DNA of 64,000 nt from Cryptomeria japonica. Taxonomy: Eukaryota > Streptophyta > Pinopsida > Cupressales > Cupressaceae. The stretch is from positions 697,607,156-697,671,155 of the forward strand of contig NC_081412.1 of NCBI RefSeq assembly GCF_030272615.1, given 5' to 3'. A program made the translations under genes and the position numbers. Shown piece after piece: positions 12,250 to 24,062 of the stretch. The notes beneath the pieces were generated by a model. That model had not been told where the DNA came from, did no database searches, and saw nothing but the letters and a program-made list of their open reading frames with translations. The first letter of the stretch is position 1, and each line of letters begins with the position of its first letter.

Positions 12250-13728
12250 ATGGCATCATCATCTACACTGACAAAGAGTCTTTTTATCACTACTAAAGCC
12301 ATTGAGTCAACGGGGTCAGACAAGATAGAATCGTATGATGCATTATCGCAGGTACCCCAAAGAGTTTTGATTAAAGGTGATCTATCTAGTTACATAGATT
12401 TCAAGATTGAAGATTTAGGTTCATTGGCAATATATTCCCAGTTCAAATCTTTGTGCGACAAGAACAAGAAGATTAAACCCGAGTACATTAGGGTTTATGA
12501 GAAAGGTTTTCATAATGCAGTTTATTTTCTTGAGGATTTTGAGGAATAACATGTCAGGATTATCCTCAACCGCGTTCATGGAGGAAACATGTATTTAGAT
12601 AGGTCACATACTATCACCAAGGAGGCTATTCATGCTATGACTGGATTTTGTCAAACCGGTGAAGTTCCCAAGCTAAGGAAAATTTCGTAGAATACTATCA
12701 TTGAACTAACAAAGACCACTTCTGATGGTCATGCTATGTCTATTAGTAACATTGAAGATGAAGAAGTCAAATATGCTACAATGGTTATTAGTTACAGAAT
12801 ATTTCATTCTAGTTGAATGAATAGTGTGCCATTGGCTACCATACATGTTACCTACCAGATGATAAAGGAAGATGTAGATTATGTTCTGTGTGAGGCAATG
12901 TGGAGTCAACTAATGTTGAATTTGGAATTGATCAAGAAAGACAACAATCAGAAGTTCAAGTTTGGGCAACTTTTGATCAGTTTGTTTTTCTATTTTCAGA
13001 ATTTTGTTCCTAGTATTGGAGATATTCAATGGTCAAATGATACACCTATTTCAACTCAGATTAAGAATAGTATTAAAGGCTATAAAGAACACATTTCCAA
13101 TTGCTATGAGTACCTGCATTTTAATGAATTTTAGAAGAAGATGAGTATGAGAATGAGGTTATCAAATGAAGTGGTCAAACATTTTGAGAATGACATTTGT
13201 TTCACAGTGACCACCGATTTCTACCTAATGGATGCTGTAGAACCAAGAGAAGAAGAGATGGAGAAAATGAGATATGAAGTCAACTATGAATTATTGATCA
13301 GTTATTCCAACAACATCTTGGCATCACCTAAGGATACCAAGAAGAAGAGACTGGGTACATATCAAGAAAGAATTGCACAGGCATAACCCAATAGTGTGAA
13401 GGGGAAAAAGAAGAAAGATGATCAAGCAGCTTCTATGTCAACCGGTAGTAGAGTAACAAGCAGTGTTCAATCGAAGAAGGAACTAGAACCTATAATGTAT
13501 ACAAAGCAACCGACTGCCACTAGGAAGAGAGGAATACATCTTATTATACAAGAAGAATATGAGGAAACAGAGTCTGAGGAAGAAAAGAAGAAGCTAAAGG
13601 GAACTGGTAAGAAATCTAAACCAGTAAGGGAAATCCCTAAACAAAATATTCCTATTGATATTACATCTTTCAATCCAATGAGTCATTTTGAGAGGACTCT
13701 AAAAAAATTAAAAAAGAAGCCAATTTGA
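12250..13728 (+). pseudogene. G ORF2: conserved unknown protein of the D/G/H elements, broken
   Basis: I do not recognise a named family. From ATG at 12250 a single frame runs to 13728, cut by five nonsense codons near 12547, 12688, 12815, 13132 and 13384; several stand where the D copy suggests Gln or Arg codons. Shared with D and H are RVHG followed about nine residues later by ITKEAI.AMTG, then a Thr/Ser stretch, a VRF.SM.IGY-like segment, KKD..FKFG.LL, F.P.IG and an ENDICF segment before a VEPR phrase. A Lys/Glu-rich tail follows (GKKKKDDQ, ETESEEEKKK) and the ORF continues in another frame downstream. Its position where pol should be suggests an element function, perhaps structural or regulatory, but that is a guess. 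Confidence 0.75.
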
Positions 13729-13867
13729 TGATGTAAAGGATTATTTTGATTCTTTTGATGAGATTCAGAAACAAGAAGTGGTACAATAGGTAATTAACTA
13801 CCTATGCCAATATAACTAGTTACCACATGAAATTCAAAAGGAAATTTATGATTCTTTAAATTTAATT

Positions 13868-15360
13868 ATGGAAAATAAATGGAAGATCATTGATCAAGAT
13901 CAAGAGATTGTAGATAGAATTTTTGTTCAATACTTTCCTAAATTGTCTCATGAAGAATTATTAGCAATTCTTTCTAAACACAAAGGACAATTTCATTCAA
14001 GAAGAAGGAGACTGAGACTATTGGAAGGAAAAATTCAGGAAGTAGAAGATGATACTCATCGAACTACTAAAGTTATTTAGAAAATGAATGAACAATTGAA
14101 AAATTGTCACAATAAACTTGATCAGACTGAAACCGGAGCTCCATCGAAACTGGACACTGAAGAAATAATTGCACCAAATGAAATATATACTGATAAGGAT
14201 AAGAATGAAACTAATGCACCACCTCTCATATTTTTTGTTGATGAAATTGAATATACTAAGGACATTGTTAATACAACCAGTACCAATAATGAACCAGTTA
14301 AGGAAAAAGAGCAGAAACTGGATATGGCTGAGGAACAGAAAGAAGAGGAAGCACCGACTACTGATCATAGTCTGGACATGCAACCACCACCAGTAAAGGA
14401 ACATAATGTTGAAAGTCAATTGCCACTAGTCACTACAACAACACAAAAGGAACAACTAGAGAACGGGAAAGAAAAAAACAACGAAGAAAATAGAGGAAGA
14501 AAAGACAGAGAAGAAGAAGAAAACAATAGTTGAGGATGATGATGATGACTCAATTGGCATAAAAGGTCCTATAGACATGGACAATCTGAGTGCCTCTAAA
14601 TTAATGGATATTGCTACTGCTATGCAATCTAGAGCTGATAGCACAATAGAAGAGGTTGAAAGAGCATAAACGAGAAGTAGAGACCATTCAAACTATTGTT
14701 GATATTTTGTCAAGTCTCCTACTGAAGACTTATATAGATAATCTATCCACCCCTATCACTAAGCTTGGACAGTTAGTTTTTGATGCCAGTGAGCAACTAA
14801 AATCACTTGAATAGGCAGCTCATGCTTTACTACAAAAATATTTCATGAAGAGAAGGGGAGAATAATTGGTTTTAGAAATTGACAAAGGCAAGGTTGCTTT
14901 AATAGTGAACAAAGATCTTTTGATAACCGAAATAGAAACTAGAAGTAAGATTTTGGCCACTATATCTAAAGTATCATTATTCTATTCCGACTTAAAGAAA
15001 AAGAGAGAATGTACAGCGAAGGAACTAGATAGGATAAGTGATGCATACATATAGGTACATGATTCTGCTTTGACTTTTGGTAAATCTATTGATGCCTTAC
15101 AACACATATTAGAAGTTTATGATTTTGAATAGGTGAAGCAGATAAGATCCTTGAAGGAGCTAAAGAACCAGTTAATTCTAAAAGTTGAAGTATTACAAAG
15201 AGCATACAAGGAGTCTTAAGCAATTTTGACTACCCTAGAGATGAACACTGTTGATGCTATGGAAGAATTTGCTGCACAAACTTTGACACATGTTGAAATC
15301 ACTGAGACACTGTTAGAAACATGGGACAATGACCTTAAATAGTTGAAGTTTCATTTTAGT
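13868..15360 (+). pseudogene. G ORF2, C-terminal part (acidic and coiled-coil), broken
   Basis: After a frameshift near 13730-13860 the reading continues at 13868-14080 and 14084-14533, then 14866-15054 in another frame. The first piece is a charged helix (SHEELLAILSKHKGQ and Arg-rich RRRRLRLLEGKIQEVEDD). The second is rich in Thr, Glu and Gln, and around 14560 a GPIDMDNLSASKLMDIATAM phrase parallels APLDIL in D and GPIDF in H, so the three proteins align here too. The rest is predicted helical and coiled-coil. It ends before the polypurine region at 15471-15670. No enzyme motif is seen. Confidence 0.65.
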
Positions 15361-15470
15361 GATATTTTCTTGAGAATTGTATTGTAAAGACTTCAAAACT
15401 CTTATATCTATCTACATATGCAATTTTTGTTGACAAATTTTGATGTAATGCATGTAGTTTACTTTTTTGT

Positions 15471-15670
15471 TTGGCATTGTTGTCAAAAGGGGAGTAGAAT
15501 TAGTTTAAGAGTCAAAATTTTGTATGTACTATTAAGGGGGAGTAATGATCATTTTTGTAATGGCATGCAATTGCTAAGGGGGAGTGTATGCCATGAAGTT
15601 AATTTCTATTTTGCACACTTAGTTGACAAAATTTTCCCTAAGTGTTACCATCAATGCCAAAGGGGTAGAA
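15471..15670 (+). other. Polypurine tract region of G
   Basis: Block 1 (TTGGCATTGTTGTCAA then AAGGGGAG) is at 15471-15494, block 2 (TTACCATCAATGCCAA then AGGGGTAGAA) at 15645-15670, touching the LTR. Two further AAGGGGGAG runs lie between them, at 15535 and 15576. Confidence 0.75.
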
Positions 15671-16830
15671 TGTTGGTTTGATGATAATTTTGTATTTTAT
15701 GACTTTATTTGTTGTCATTGATGGCACACATACGTTCTAATTTTCATAGTTATCTTAGTATACTAGTTAAGATAAACTAGTACTATTGAGTAATTGTATT
15801 GTATAACTGGTATCATATGTATGAAGAAGTCTAATTGGTATGAAGATGTCTAAACTGATTTATATAGATAACTGGTATATGTAGTCAAGTCAATCAGTTT
15901 TGATTAGTTCCCAGTTACCAGTTTTGAGATGCAATAGATAAAGTCAAGTAGGCACATGGAGACAATCATCCAGTATGAATTCAAGTGAATTGGTCTGTGA
16001 GTTTGAAGCAGTGAACACTTAATCAGTATCAGTGTCCTAACCGTTTTCCCAGTTTGTGTGATGAATTATCACCATTTGTGATGTGTTACCATCGACTAAC
16101 ACTATGGCGGTGATTTGTGTCATGTTAAGGAAGATTGTCGAGATTCATTGAACCTAGGAAATTGTGTCAAGGTTCAGGAGCCAACATGAAATCTAATATC
16201 TATAAAAGGACATTGTGATGAGATATTTGATATAGAAGATACAAGTTATGTTATGAGTTGGAGTTGATGCGATTTTTTGAAGGAATTGCAGAGTATGTCG
16301 GTGATGTAGTAATGTATGTGCAGAAAAGGATCTAAACTAGCCGAAGGTGCTATTCTTAGATCATTCCCACTGTTGTTCTCTACAACTACATCAGTAAAAT
16401 CCCTTAACCAGGTAAGCTCTAACAAGATTCATTGTATAAATCCTCTAACAAGGCGATTCATTAACTTGGATCTAAATCCTCCACTAAGGTTACCTTTATC
16501 CAAGTATAGCACCTAACAGGTCTTGAGATCTCTAACAGGATCTACTCCTAACAGAGTATTTGTAGACCTTAACTGGTTAGTTATCTATTTTTGTCGATAG
16601 TTAACTTGTGAGTTCCATCTCACAGTGGTTTTTCACAGTTGAGATTTCCACGTATAAATATTTGTGTTATGGTGAATGTTTTTCTTGTGGTGAATGCTTT
16701 TATAACACTTTGGATTATATACAAAGTCATTGGTAAACCGGTTAAATATTTTTACCGGTCTACAATTAAAGTGTTATTGGTTTTTCTTTCACTGATTCAC
16801 CCCCCCTCATAGTGCTTTATAAGTTTATCA
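15671..16830 (+). repeat. 3' LTR of element G
   Basis: 1,160 bp, highly similar to 9298-10455. It keeps the TATA box (16200-16209), mini-hairpins (CCT-CTAACA-AGG at 16442-16453, TACTC-CTAACA-GAGTA at 16543-16558) and C-tract hairpin (16790-16815). Confidence 0.92.
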
Positions 16831-17633
16831 TGGTGTAGTGTGTGGTGCAGAACCTTTGGGATGATTTTGGTGTTTTTTTTTGAGTTGAGGTGGTCGATCT
16901 GACATGTGTGAAGCTTATTATCAATTTATTTAGGTCCACATATGAATTGGTAATCGGATTGAGCTGACTTATGGTTACACGTTTCATGTTGTGTGTTATG
17001 CGGTTTTTGAGGCCGACATGGAAATTGATTTATTTTGTTGATGTGGATATATAAGATCAATTCATTTGAGTATTTTGGTATGAGATATGAGTGTGAAAAT
17101 ATTGTATGAGTGATTATGCAAAGTTTCTTGTGTGTGATTGAATTTTTTTGTGCTTTGGTACATGACAGAGCAACATAACATAGCAGAGAGATAGAATAGA
17201 GGAAAAAGACCTTTTACGCTTAACCAAAACTACAATTTGGCATTAGTAGATGCTATTCACTAGTTTAGACATTCTTGTTGTCATTGTAATCTTTTTAAGG
17301 CAGTGAGCCTTCCTCCAGGTTGTAGCCCTCTTTTGTAATTGAGCAGTGAACTCTAGGTAGTGTGCCTAAATGCATGTGCATTCCCTTCTTGTAATATTAT
17401 TATAATCATAATCATGGTATTATAATATTGTGGGTTTGAATCCCACCATGGTTTTTCCCTTTCTGGGTTTCCATGTAAAATTTTTGGTGTTATGGTTTTG
17501 TGCTTGTTTGAAATTAGTTTCTACACTTTACTTTTATTTATTTGTATTTGGTGGTTAAAGAATCAGCTTAAGAAAGTTGTTAATTGTAAAACATTGATTC
17601 ACCCCCCTTCTCAGTGTTTATTAATTCCAACAA
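16831..17633 (+). repeat. 5' LTR of H, second part
   Basis: It continues the LTR after G and ends AATTCCAACA at 17633. It holds a possible TATA box TATATAAG at 17048-17055, the GTTTTTCCC/GGGTTTCCA block near 17440-17480 and the C-tract hairpin at 17593-17617. Together with 8957-9297 the LTR is about 1,139 bp, against 1,108 bp for the 3' copy. Confidence 0.9.
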
Positions 17634-17648
17634 TTGGTATTAGAGCCT
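17634..17648 (+). other. Primer-binding site of H
   Basis: ATTGGTATTAGAGCC directly follows the LTR; it is the Met-tRNA site with one C-to-T change. Confidence 0.85.
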
Positions 17649-17700
17649 AGTTCCTCTGAGGAAGCCTAACAGCTTGAGGAAGATCTAGGAGATTGAATCA

Positions 17701-18131
17701 ATGGACTCTGGTTTGTAGAGACAACTTATTGTGGCACTTGAAGACCTAGATGCAGCAAGGAAAGAAGCAAGTGATCTAAGAAGAAATCTGAGTGATGCTG
17801 AAAATTTTATTGAGTCATTGAAAGAACAAGTGACAACATCTAGAGAGAAGAGAAAGGAGTTGATGGACAAACTCACGGAGAAAGAAGAGAAATGCATTGA
17901 TAATCAAGACAAGACAGATGAATGTGAAAAACTTGCTAGAGATAATGTGGTCCTAAAAAATGAAATACAATCCATTGTGATAAAGATGAAAAAGGAGATT
18001 GAAGAGAGGAAGAAGAATGAAGAAAGTATGACTCAGTTATTGAAGGATAGATTTGATGAATGTTGCAGATTTAATCATGAAAATGACCTCTTGAAGCTTG
18101 AATTGATATAGTCTTGAAATAATGAGAAAGA
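17701..18131 (+). pseudogene. H ORF1, N-terminal coiled-coil part (interrupted by B)
   Basis: ATG at 17701 lies 52 bases after the primer site. The frame has a stop at codon 6 (Gln position), then an open coiled-coil stretch of about 126 residues rich in Glu, Lys and Leu, matching D ORF1 in KKNEE followed by an NE..L..ENDLLK-type segment. Stops appear at about 18109 and 18115, and element B enters at 18132 after the target bases AAAGA. The protein resumes at 25645. As a Gag-like protein it would oligomerise through the coiled coil. Confidence 0.75.
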
Positions 18132-19702
18132 TGTTGGCATTATGTGAATCGGTATGAGGACATAATGATATTGTATATTGTCGCTGATGTCAATAATTGA
18201 AGTAAAGTGAACCGGCATATGTGATATGTGAAGAGAGAACCAACATATGTGTGAACCGGTATATATGCCAAAGTGAAGCGGTATATTTGTTCTAGATGAA
18301 CAGGCATGTCAAGGTGAACCGGTATGTAGTCATGGGAACCGGCACATGGAAGCATTGTATGATTACCAGTTGGTAGGTAGTTTCCACTTCAAGATTTCTA
18401 GTTGGAGTACCTCAAGCCTGTGTGACTCAATCGGTGATCTTTGTGTGATTAGTTAGCAGTATAATGGAGAATAGATCATGTTGCCACGTAAGCCCTGTGT
18501 GTGTGAAGGATCTTGCATGAAGAAGACTATCCCTATCCACCTTGGGAATGTCAAATGGTGATAACACGTGATGGGTTATCAGCCACCATGAAATCGGTGG
18601 ATAATGGATGATAGAGAATGTCTTGAGATCGATTCAAGAGTGTTGCATTTAATGCAGTATGATTCAATGGTCAGGATTGAACCATTTGAATTGCTTAACC
18701 TAACAGGTTTAGGGTCTAGGGTTTTTGCTACCGACTTGTTTGTTTCCTATAAGGTCGATGTTGTGTTTCTTTCCAAAGTTGTTGGAAAAAGATGTTTGTG
18801 TGTATCCAAGGGAAGTGATACGAGATTCTTGCCAGACCAAAGGAGAGAGGAGATACCTGCAAAGTGAATGTACAGAAGGTGGAGAGGAGCCAAAATGGAT
18901 CTGCATTAGCATTGAGTGTTGTTACCAGATCATTGTAATTCCCGTTGAATTTTAACCACTTCAACAGTTGTGAAATCCCTTAACAGGGTAGCCTTAACCG
19001 GCTTGATACAAATCCTTTAATAGGGTAACTTGAAGTTATTGAGTTCTGGGAAGCTATAGAGCTCTAGAGATCCTTTAGCTATTGAGTTCTTGAAATCCTC
19101 TAACAAGGTAACCCTAACCGGGTTTAACCCTTAATTGGGTATTATAGCCATCCCTTAACCGGGTGATCCCTAACAGGATCGGTTGCTAGGAGAACCTATT
19201 GTAATGTCTTTAACCGGACAAGGCTCCTAACAGAGCGGACTTCTAAAGAGCTCAAAAAGCAGTTTATGGGTATTCATCCCCACCGTGGTTTTTTCCCAGT
19301 TGGGTTTCCACATGAAAAATGTGTCTCATGTGTGATGCTTTTATCTTGTGATGCTTTGTTATTACCTATTGAGCATATGATGGTTCTGTGTTTTATGCTT
19401 GTCTACAAAACATATTCAACTAACTATGTGAAGATCTAATGATAGTTTACCTGTTCATGCATGAGGGTGTAGTGGTACTATAGTATTGAGCTAAGAGGAA
19501 AGCCTAGTGAGTAAGCGGTTTATGATTGTTTTAGTTGTTCAGGGTCTTACCGGTTGCACTTTGATCCAACCAGTGTCACTGCTTGCCAGTCACTTGGAGT
19601 ATTTGCTGACAAACTGGTTTTTGATAGTATTTTTCCTGTACTGATTCACCCCCCCCCCTTTCAGTACCAGTTTGGTACTATTCATTCATCATTGAGTTAT
19701 CA
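18132..19702 (+). repeat. 5' LTR of element B
   Basis: 1,571 bp, TGTTGGCATTATG to GAGTTATCA. Notable parts: U3 block TTGTCGCTGATGTCAA at 18178-18194, mini-hairpin array 18977-19236 (CCCT-TAAC-AGGG, CCT-CTAACA-AGG, GATCC-CTAACA-GGATC, GCTC-CTAACA-GAGC), the GTGGTTTTTTCCC/GGGTTTCCAC block at 19284-19311 and the C-tract hairpin at 19638-19667. Confidence 0.95.
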
Positions 19703-19716
19703 ATTGGTATCAGAGC
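19703..19716 (+). other. Primer-binding site of B
   Basis: ATTGGTATCAGAGC abuts the 5' LTR and is complementary to initiator-Met tRNA. Confidence 0.92.
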
Positions 19717-19771
19717 ACTCTAGGTCCTTTGTGTTGTAAGCTTAACCGCTAGATGTAAAGATCCCAGTCAA

Positions 19772-22700
19772 ATGATGAAGAGGGAAGGTCCAAAGTTTAA
19801 TAGGGAAAATTTTGGTATATGGAAAGATAGGATGAAGATATTCATCAGAAGCATGGGTGCTCAACACTGGAGTTATGTTGAGAATGTCTATGTTTTCCCT
19901 ACCGATACTCTCACCGATGACCAAAAGAGAGAGATACAAGAAAATGGCCAAGTCATGGAAGCCCTTATTAGTAGTCTATCTGACATTGAGTTTATTGATG
20001 TTTAGGACAAGGTAAATCCCAAAGAGGTATGGGATGCTCTTGAAAATATCTATGGTGGTGATGAACATATAAAATAGGCTAAGGAAGAAAGCCTAAGAGG
20101 AAAGTTTGAAGATATGCGGATGGTTGAAGGAGAGACCATTCAACAGTATGGAATAAGAATCAAAATAGTTGTTGGAGAGATCAAGAGTGCGGGTGGTAAA
20201 ATAGAAGATTCCACTGTGGTAAGCAAAGTCCTAAGATCCCTGTTGCTGGTCTATGCAATAAGGGTTGTTACTATTCAGGAGCTGAGATCAATAGACAAGA
20301 CTAAGGTATCCTTGGACTCCATCATAGCCAAGTTGACAGCTTAAGAGCTAAACAGTTTTGATGGTAGTATTCAAAAGATTGAATCAACATTTAAAGCCTC
20401 TGCTATACCATCCAGAATAGGAAAAGAAGCTAGCACTAGTGGTGAACCTAGATAGAGAAGAGAAATGAATGATGAAGAGATTCTAATGGAATTTGAAGCT
20501 TTCCTTGCCAGGAAACTTCCTAAAGGAACCGGTAAATACAAAGGCAAACTACCTTTGAAATGCTTTTCTTGTAACCGGATAGGACATATTGCTATAAACT
20601 GCCCTAATGGTGATAACAAGGACAAACCAAAAAGGTTCAGGAAATTCAAAGGAGGAAACCAGAGAAACTATTTTGTGGCAGTTGATGAAGGTGTCACAGA
20701 TGAAGAATCAGAGGATGAAGAAAATGAAGATATTGTGTTTGTTGTTGTGAAAGAAGATGTGTCAGACAAGAAGGCTCTTGTCTCCCAGTTTGATAATTCC
20801 AATGAGTGGATCATTGACAGTGGTTGTTATAACCATATGACTGGTGACCAGAGCAAGTTTCTATCCTTGGAGTATGATGGTGGTGTGGTTCGCTTTGGCA
20901 ATGATGCACCATGCATGGTCAAAGGCAGAGGGTCCATCTCTCTGAATGGAAAGAGTAGTGCTGACAATGTGTACTGGGTTGATGGTCTCAGACACAACCT
21001 TCTGAGTGTTGCCCAACTGAATGACAGTGGCCTCACTATAGAATTCAAGAATGGAAACTGTAGAATCAAAGGAAAAGATGGTGAATTGGTGGCCGCCGAC
21101 ATGCAGACCAAAGGTAACCTATTTCTTCTGAATGCAAATATAAGTACATGTCTTATGGCCAAGTTTGATGATAGCTGGATATGGCATAGGAGACTCTGCC
21201 ATGTAAACTTTGATAACATTGTGAAGGCTAGTAAGATCAAGGCAGTTAGAGGGTTGCCAGTGCTAAGAAAACCAGGATAATACCTTGTGCAGAGAGTGTC
21301 AGTTGGGGAAAATGTCTTCCTCAACCTTTAAAGGTAAATCTTTCACTGCTGACAACTTGCTTGATCTTGTGCATACTAATTTGTGTGGTCCTTAAAAAAC
21401 CAGAAGTGTGCAAGGTGATAGGTACTTCATGATTCTCACTAATGATTGCTCAAGAATGATGTGGGTCACATTCTTGAAAGACAAGTGTGAAGCCTTTGTG
21501 AAATTCAAAGCTTTCAGAGCATTAGTGGAGAAGGAAAGTGGTAAAAGAATCAAGTGTCTCAGAACTGATCAAGGAGGGGAATTCACTTGCGGTGAATTCA
21601 ACAAGTATTGTGAATAATTTGGCATCTAGAGGCAACTGTCTACCCCCCGAACTCCACAGTAGAATGGCCTAGTAGAGAGGAATAACCGAACTGTGGTTGA
21701 AGCAGCTAGAACCATGTTGATTCAAGGAAAGGTAGCTCACACCTTTTGGAGAGAAGTGGTGAGCACTATAGTCTACACAATGAACCGGGTACTCATCAAG
21801 AAAGGTAAGGACAAAACTCCTTATGAGTATTGCACTGGTAATACACCTATGGTTAGCTACTTTAGGGTATTTGGTAGCAAATGTTACATCAAGAGGAGTG
21901 AACATCAGGGTGAATTTGAAGCTAAATGTGATGAGAGAATATTCCTAGGATATTCCACCAAGAGTAAATCTCTCAAGTGTTACAACAATAGGACTCAGAG
22001 AATTATGGAAAGTATCAATGTAAGAGTTGATGAATTCTCTAAGAAAACTGAGGAAACCAGTAGTGAGCAAGTTGTAAATGAATAGGTTGGAACCTTTTGG
22101 GAACCGGTTGTCAGTCAACCAAGTACCAGTAACAGTGTTCCTGAACCGATGAATGGCGATACTGATGAAGATGAGGATGAAGAGGAAAAGAAAGAAGAAC
22201 CACTCAAGACCATTCCTCGGTATGTCAAGCTGAATCATGATCCTAAGCAGATCATAGGAGATAAGGATGCAGGAATCCTCACAAGAAGAAAGATCAGAGA
22301 AAACTCATGTATGATCTCTTAATTTTAGCCTAAATCACTCAAAGAGGCTCATAAAGTTGAAGACTGGATCAAGGCAATGGAAGAGGAACTTGACCAGATA
22401 GAGAAAAATGGTACATGGTCCTTGGTACCCAGACCAGAGCATAAAAATGTCATTGGCACCAAATGGGTGTTCAAAAATAAGTTGAATGAGGATGGCACAA
22501 TGATTAGGAATAAAGCCAGATTGGTGTGCAAAGGATATGCTCAAGAAGAAGGAGAAGACTATCGAGAAACCTTTGCTCCTGTAGCTAGATTGGTAGGAGT
22601 TCGCATGCTTCTTGCATATGCAACTTTTAAAGGGTTCAAATTATATCAAATGGATGTAAAATCTGCATTCCTAAATGGTGTACTTGAAGAAGAGGTGTAT

Positions 22701-23861
22701 ATTCAGCAACCAGATGGGTTTTCCCTATTTGAAGATAGTGACATGGTATGTAGGCTACATAAAGCCTTATATGGTCTAAAGAAAGCACCCAGGGCATGGT
22801 ATGAGCACCTACATTCCCATCTTGTGAAGATTGGATTTGAAAGAACAAGTGAAGATAGCAATATCTACTTGAAGTCTGAAGGAGATGAGATCCTGATCTG
22901 TGAGGTCTTTGTTGATGACATTATCTTTGGTGGAGATGACAAGATGAGTCATGAATTTGTTGAGGAGATGAAGAAAGAGTTTAAAATGTCACTCATAGGG
23001 GAGATTAAGTTCTTCATTGGACTGTAGATCCAGTAGATGAAAGATGGAATCATTATCACTCAGTCCAAATATGTTAAAGAGGTGTTGAAGACCTTTGGCA
23101 TGGAAGATAGCAAACCGGTTGGTCCACCAATGGTGACCGGTTGCAAATTGTCAAAAGAGGATGATTCCGCATTGGTTGATGAGAAGGAATACCGATCAAT
23201 GATTGGTAAGTTGCATTATGTAGTGCATAGCAGACCGAATATTGCACATGCAGTTGGCATTACTGCAAGGTTCTAGAAAAGTCCAAGAGAATCCCACTTG
23301 GTTGCAGTCAAGCGGATTCTTAGGTATCTGAAGGGAATAGTTGACTATGGATTGTGGTACCCATACAACAATGATTTCATTCTGAAAGTATTCACAGATG
23401 CTGATTGGGCAGGTAATGTGGATGACCGGAAAAGCACAACCGATGGTGCATTTTTTCTCAGCGGTAGACTGGTCTCATGGATGATTAAAAAGTAGAGTTG
23501 TATCTCTCAGCCTATAGTAGAAGCGAAGTATGTTGCAACTTTCATGAACTTTACTCAGACAATCTGGATGAAGCATGTTTTAAATGGCTTCAAAATCCCT
23601 GTATCTAAACCGGTAAGTATATTCTGTGATAACACAAGTGCTATCAATATTTCATAGAATCTGGTTTTACATTCTAGAACCAAGCATTTTGAGCTTAAGT
23701 ATCATTTCTTGAGGGAAAAGGTTCAGAATAAAGAGATTGTACTAGAACATGTTTTCAGTAAGGAACAGTTAGCAGACATATTCACCAAGCCTCTACCAAA
23801 GACTACATTTGTGCACTTAAGAGGTGAATTGGGGGCACTGCCCCTTCAGGTGGTGAACTAA
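19772..23861 (+). pseudogene. gag-pol: Copia Gag-Pol polyprotein, broken
   Basis: ATG at 19772 opens Gag (KFNRENFGIWKDRM), which holds one CCHC zinc knuckle, CFSCNRIGHIAINC, at 20561-20602. Protease DSG is at 20816-20824 (WIIDSGC). Pre-integrase HRRLCH follows, then integrase, in which the first catalytic Asp has become Asn (HTNLCGP, codon 21378-21380). RT has FVDD at 22908-22919, and RNase H has [10 protein letters not shown] near 23395. The frame is cut by stops near 20003, 20075, 20342, 20453, 21615, 21660, 22083, 22320, 23025, 23034, 23274 and 23493, among others, and shifts by one base near 21275 where an extra G appears relative to A. It would be autonomous if intact; this copy is dead. 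Confidence 0.95.
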
Positions 23862-23980
23862 AAGTATTTGTTCCACATCAGTTAGGTATTGCATAGTCAA
23901 ATTTTTGTTGATTGATGTGTTGAAGGATGCTACTCCTCAGGGGGAGCAACATAATGGAACAGGGGAGCTTGTGCCTCCAC

Positions 23981-24062
23981 TTTGGCATTTTCGTCAAAGG
24001 GGGAGAAGATGTGAAGCGGAAATATATCTTTGTATATTGCCATCAATGCCAAAGGGGGAGAT
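23981..24062 (+). other. Polypurine tract region of B
   Basis: Block 1 TTTGGCATTTTCGTCAAAG plus a G run at 23981-24005; block 2 TTGCCATCAATGCCAAA plus GGGGGAGAT at 24038-24062, next to the 3' LTR. Confidence 0.85.

Larger units (their letters stand above)
9298..16830 (+). mobile_element. Element G: pol-less LTR retrotransposon inserted in the 5' LTR of H
   Basis: Two LTRs (9298-10455 and 15671-16830) flank about 5.2 kb with a Met-type primer site, three coding blocks and a polypurine tract. The insertion site in H is confirmed by comparison with the uninterrupted LTR at 40770. The duplication is imperfect: TGGCA at 9293-9297 against TGGTG at 16831-16835. The inside has no DSG protease, no integrase or RT box, and no RNase H. 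It has the same ORF1-ORF2 plan as D and H, but LTRs that also share the mini-hairpin array with copia elements A, B and I. Confidence 0.9.

Noticed and set aside
14018-14419. Minus-strand ORF with hydrophobic Phe/Ile-rich stretches
   Set aside because: Shadow of the Glu/Lys-rich coding of G ORF2; the plus-strand reading aligns with D and H.
20827-21324. 165-codon minus-strand ORF in element B
   Set aside because: Antisense shadow of protease and pre-integrase, which carry clear family motifs on the plus strand.
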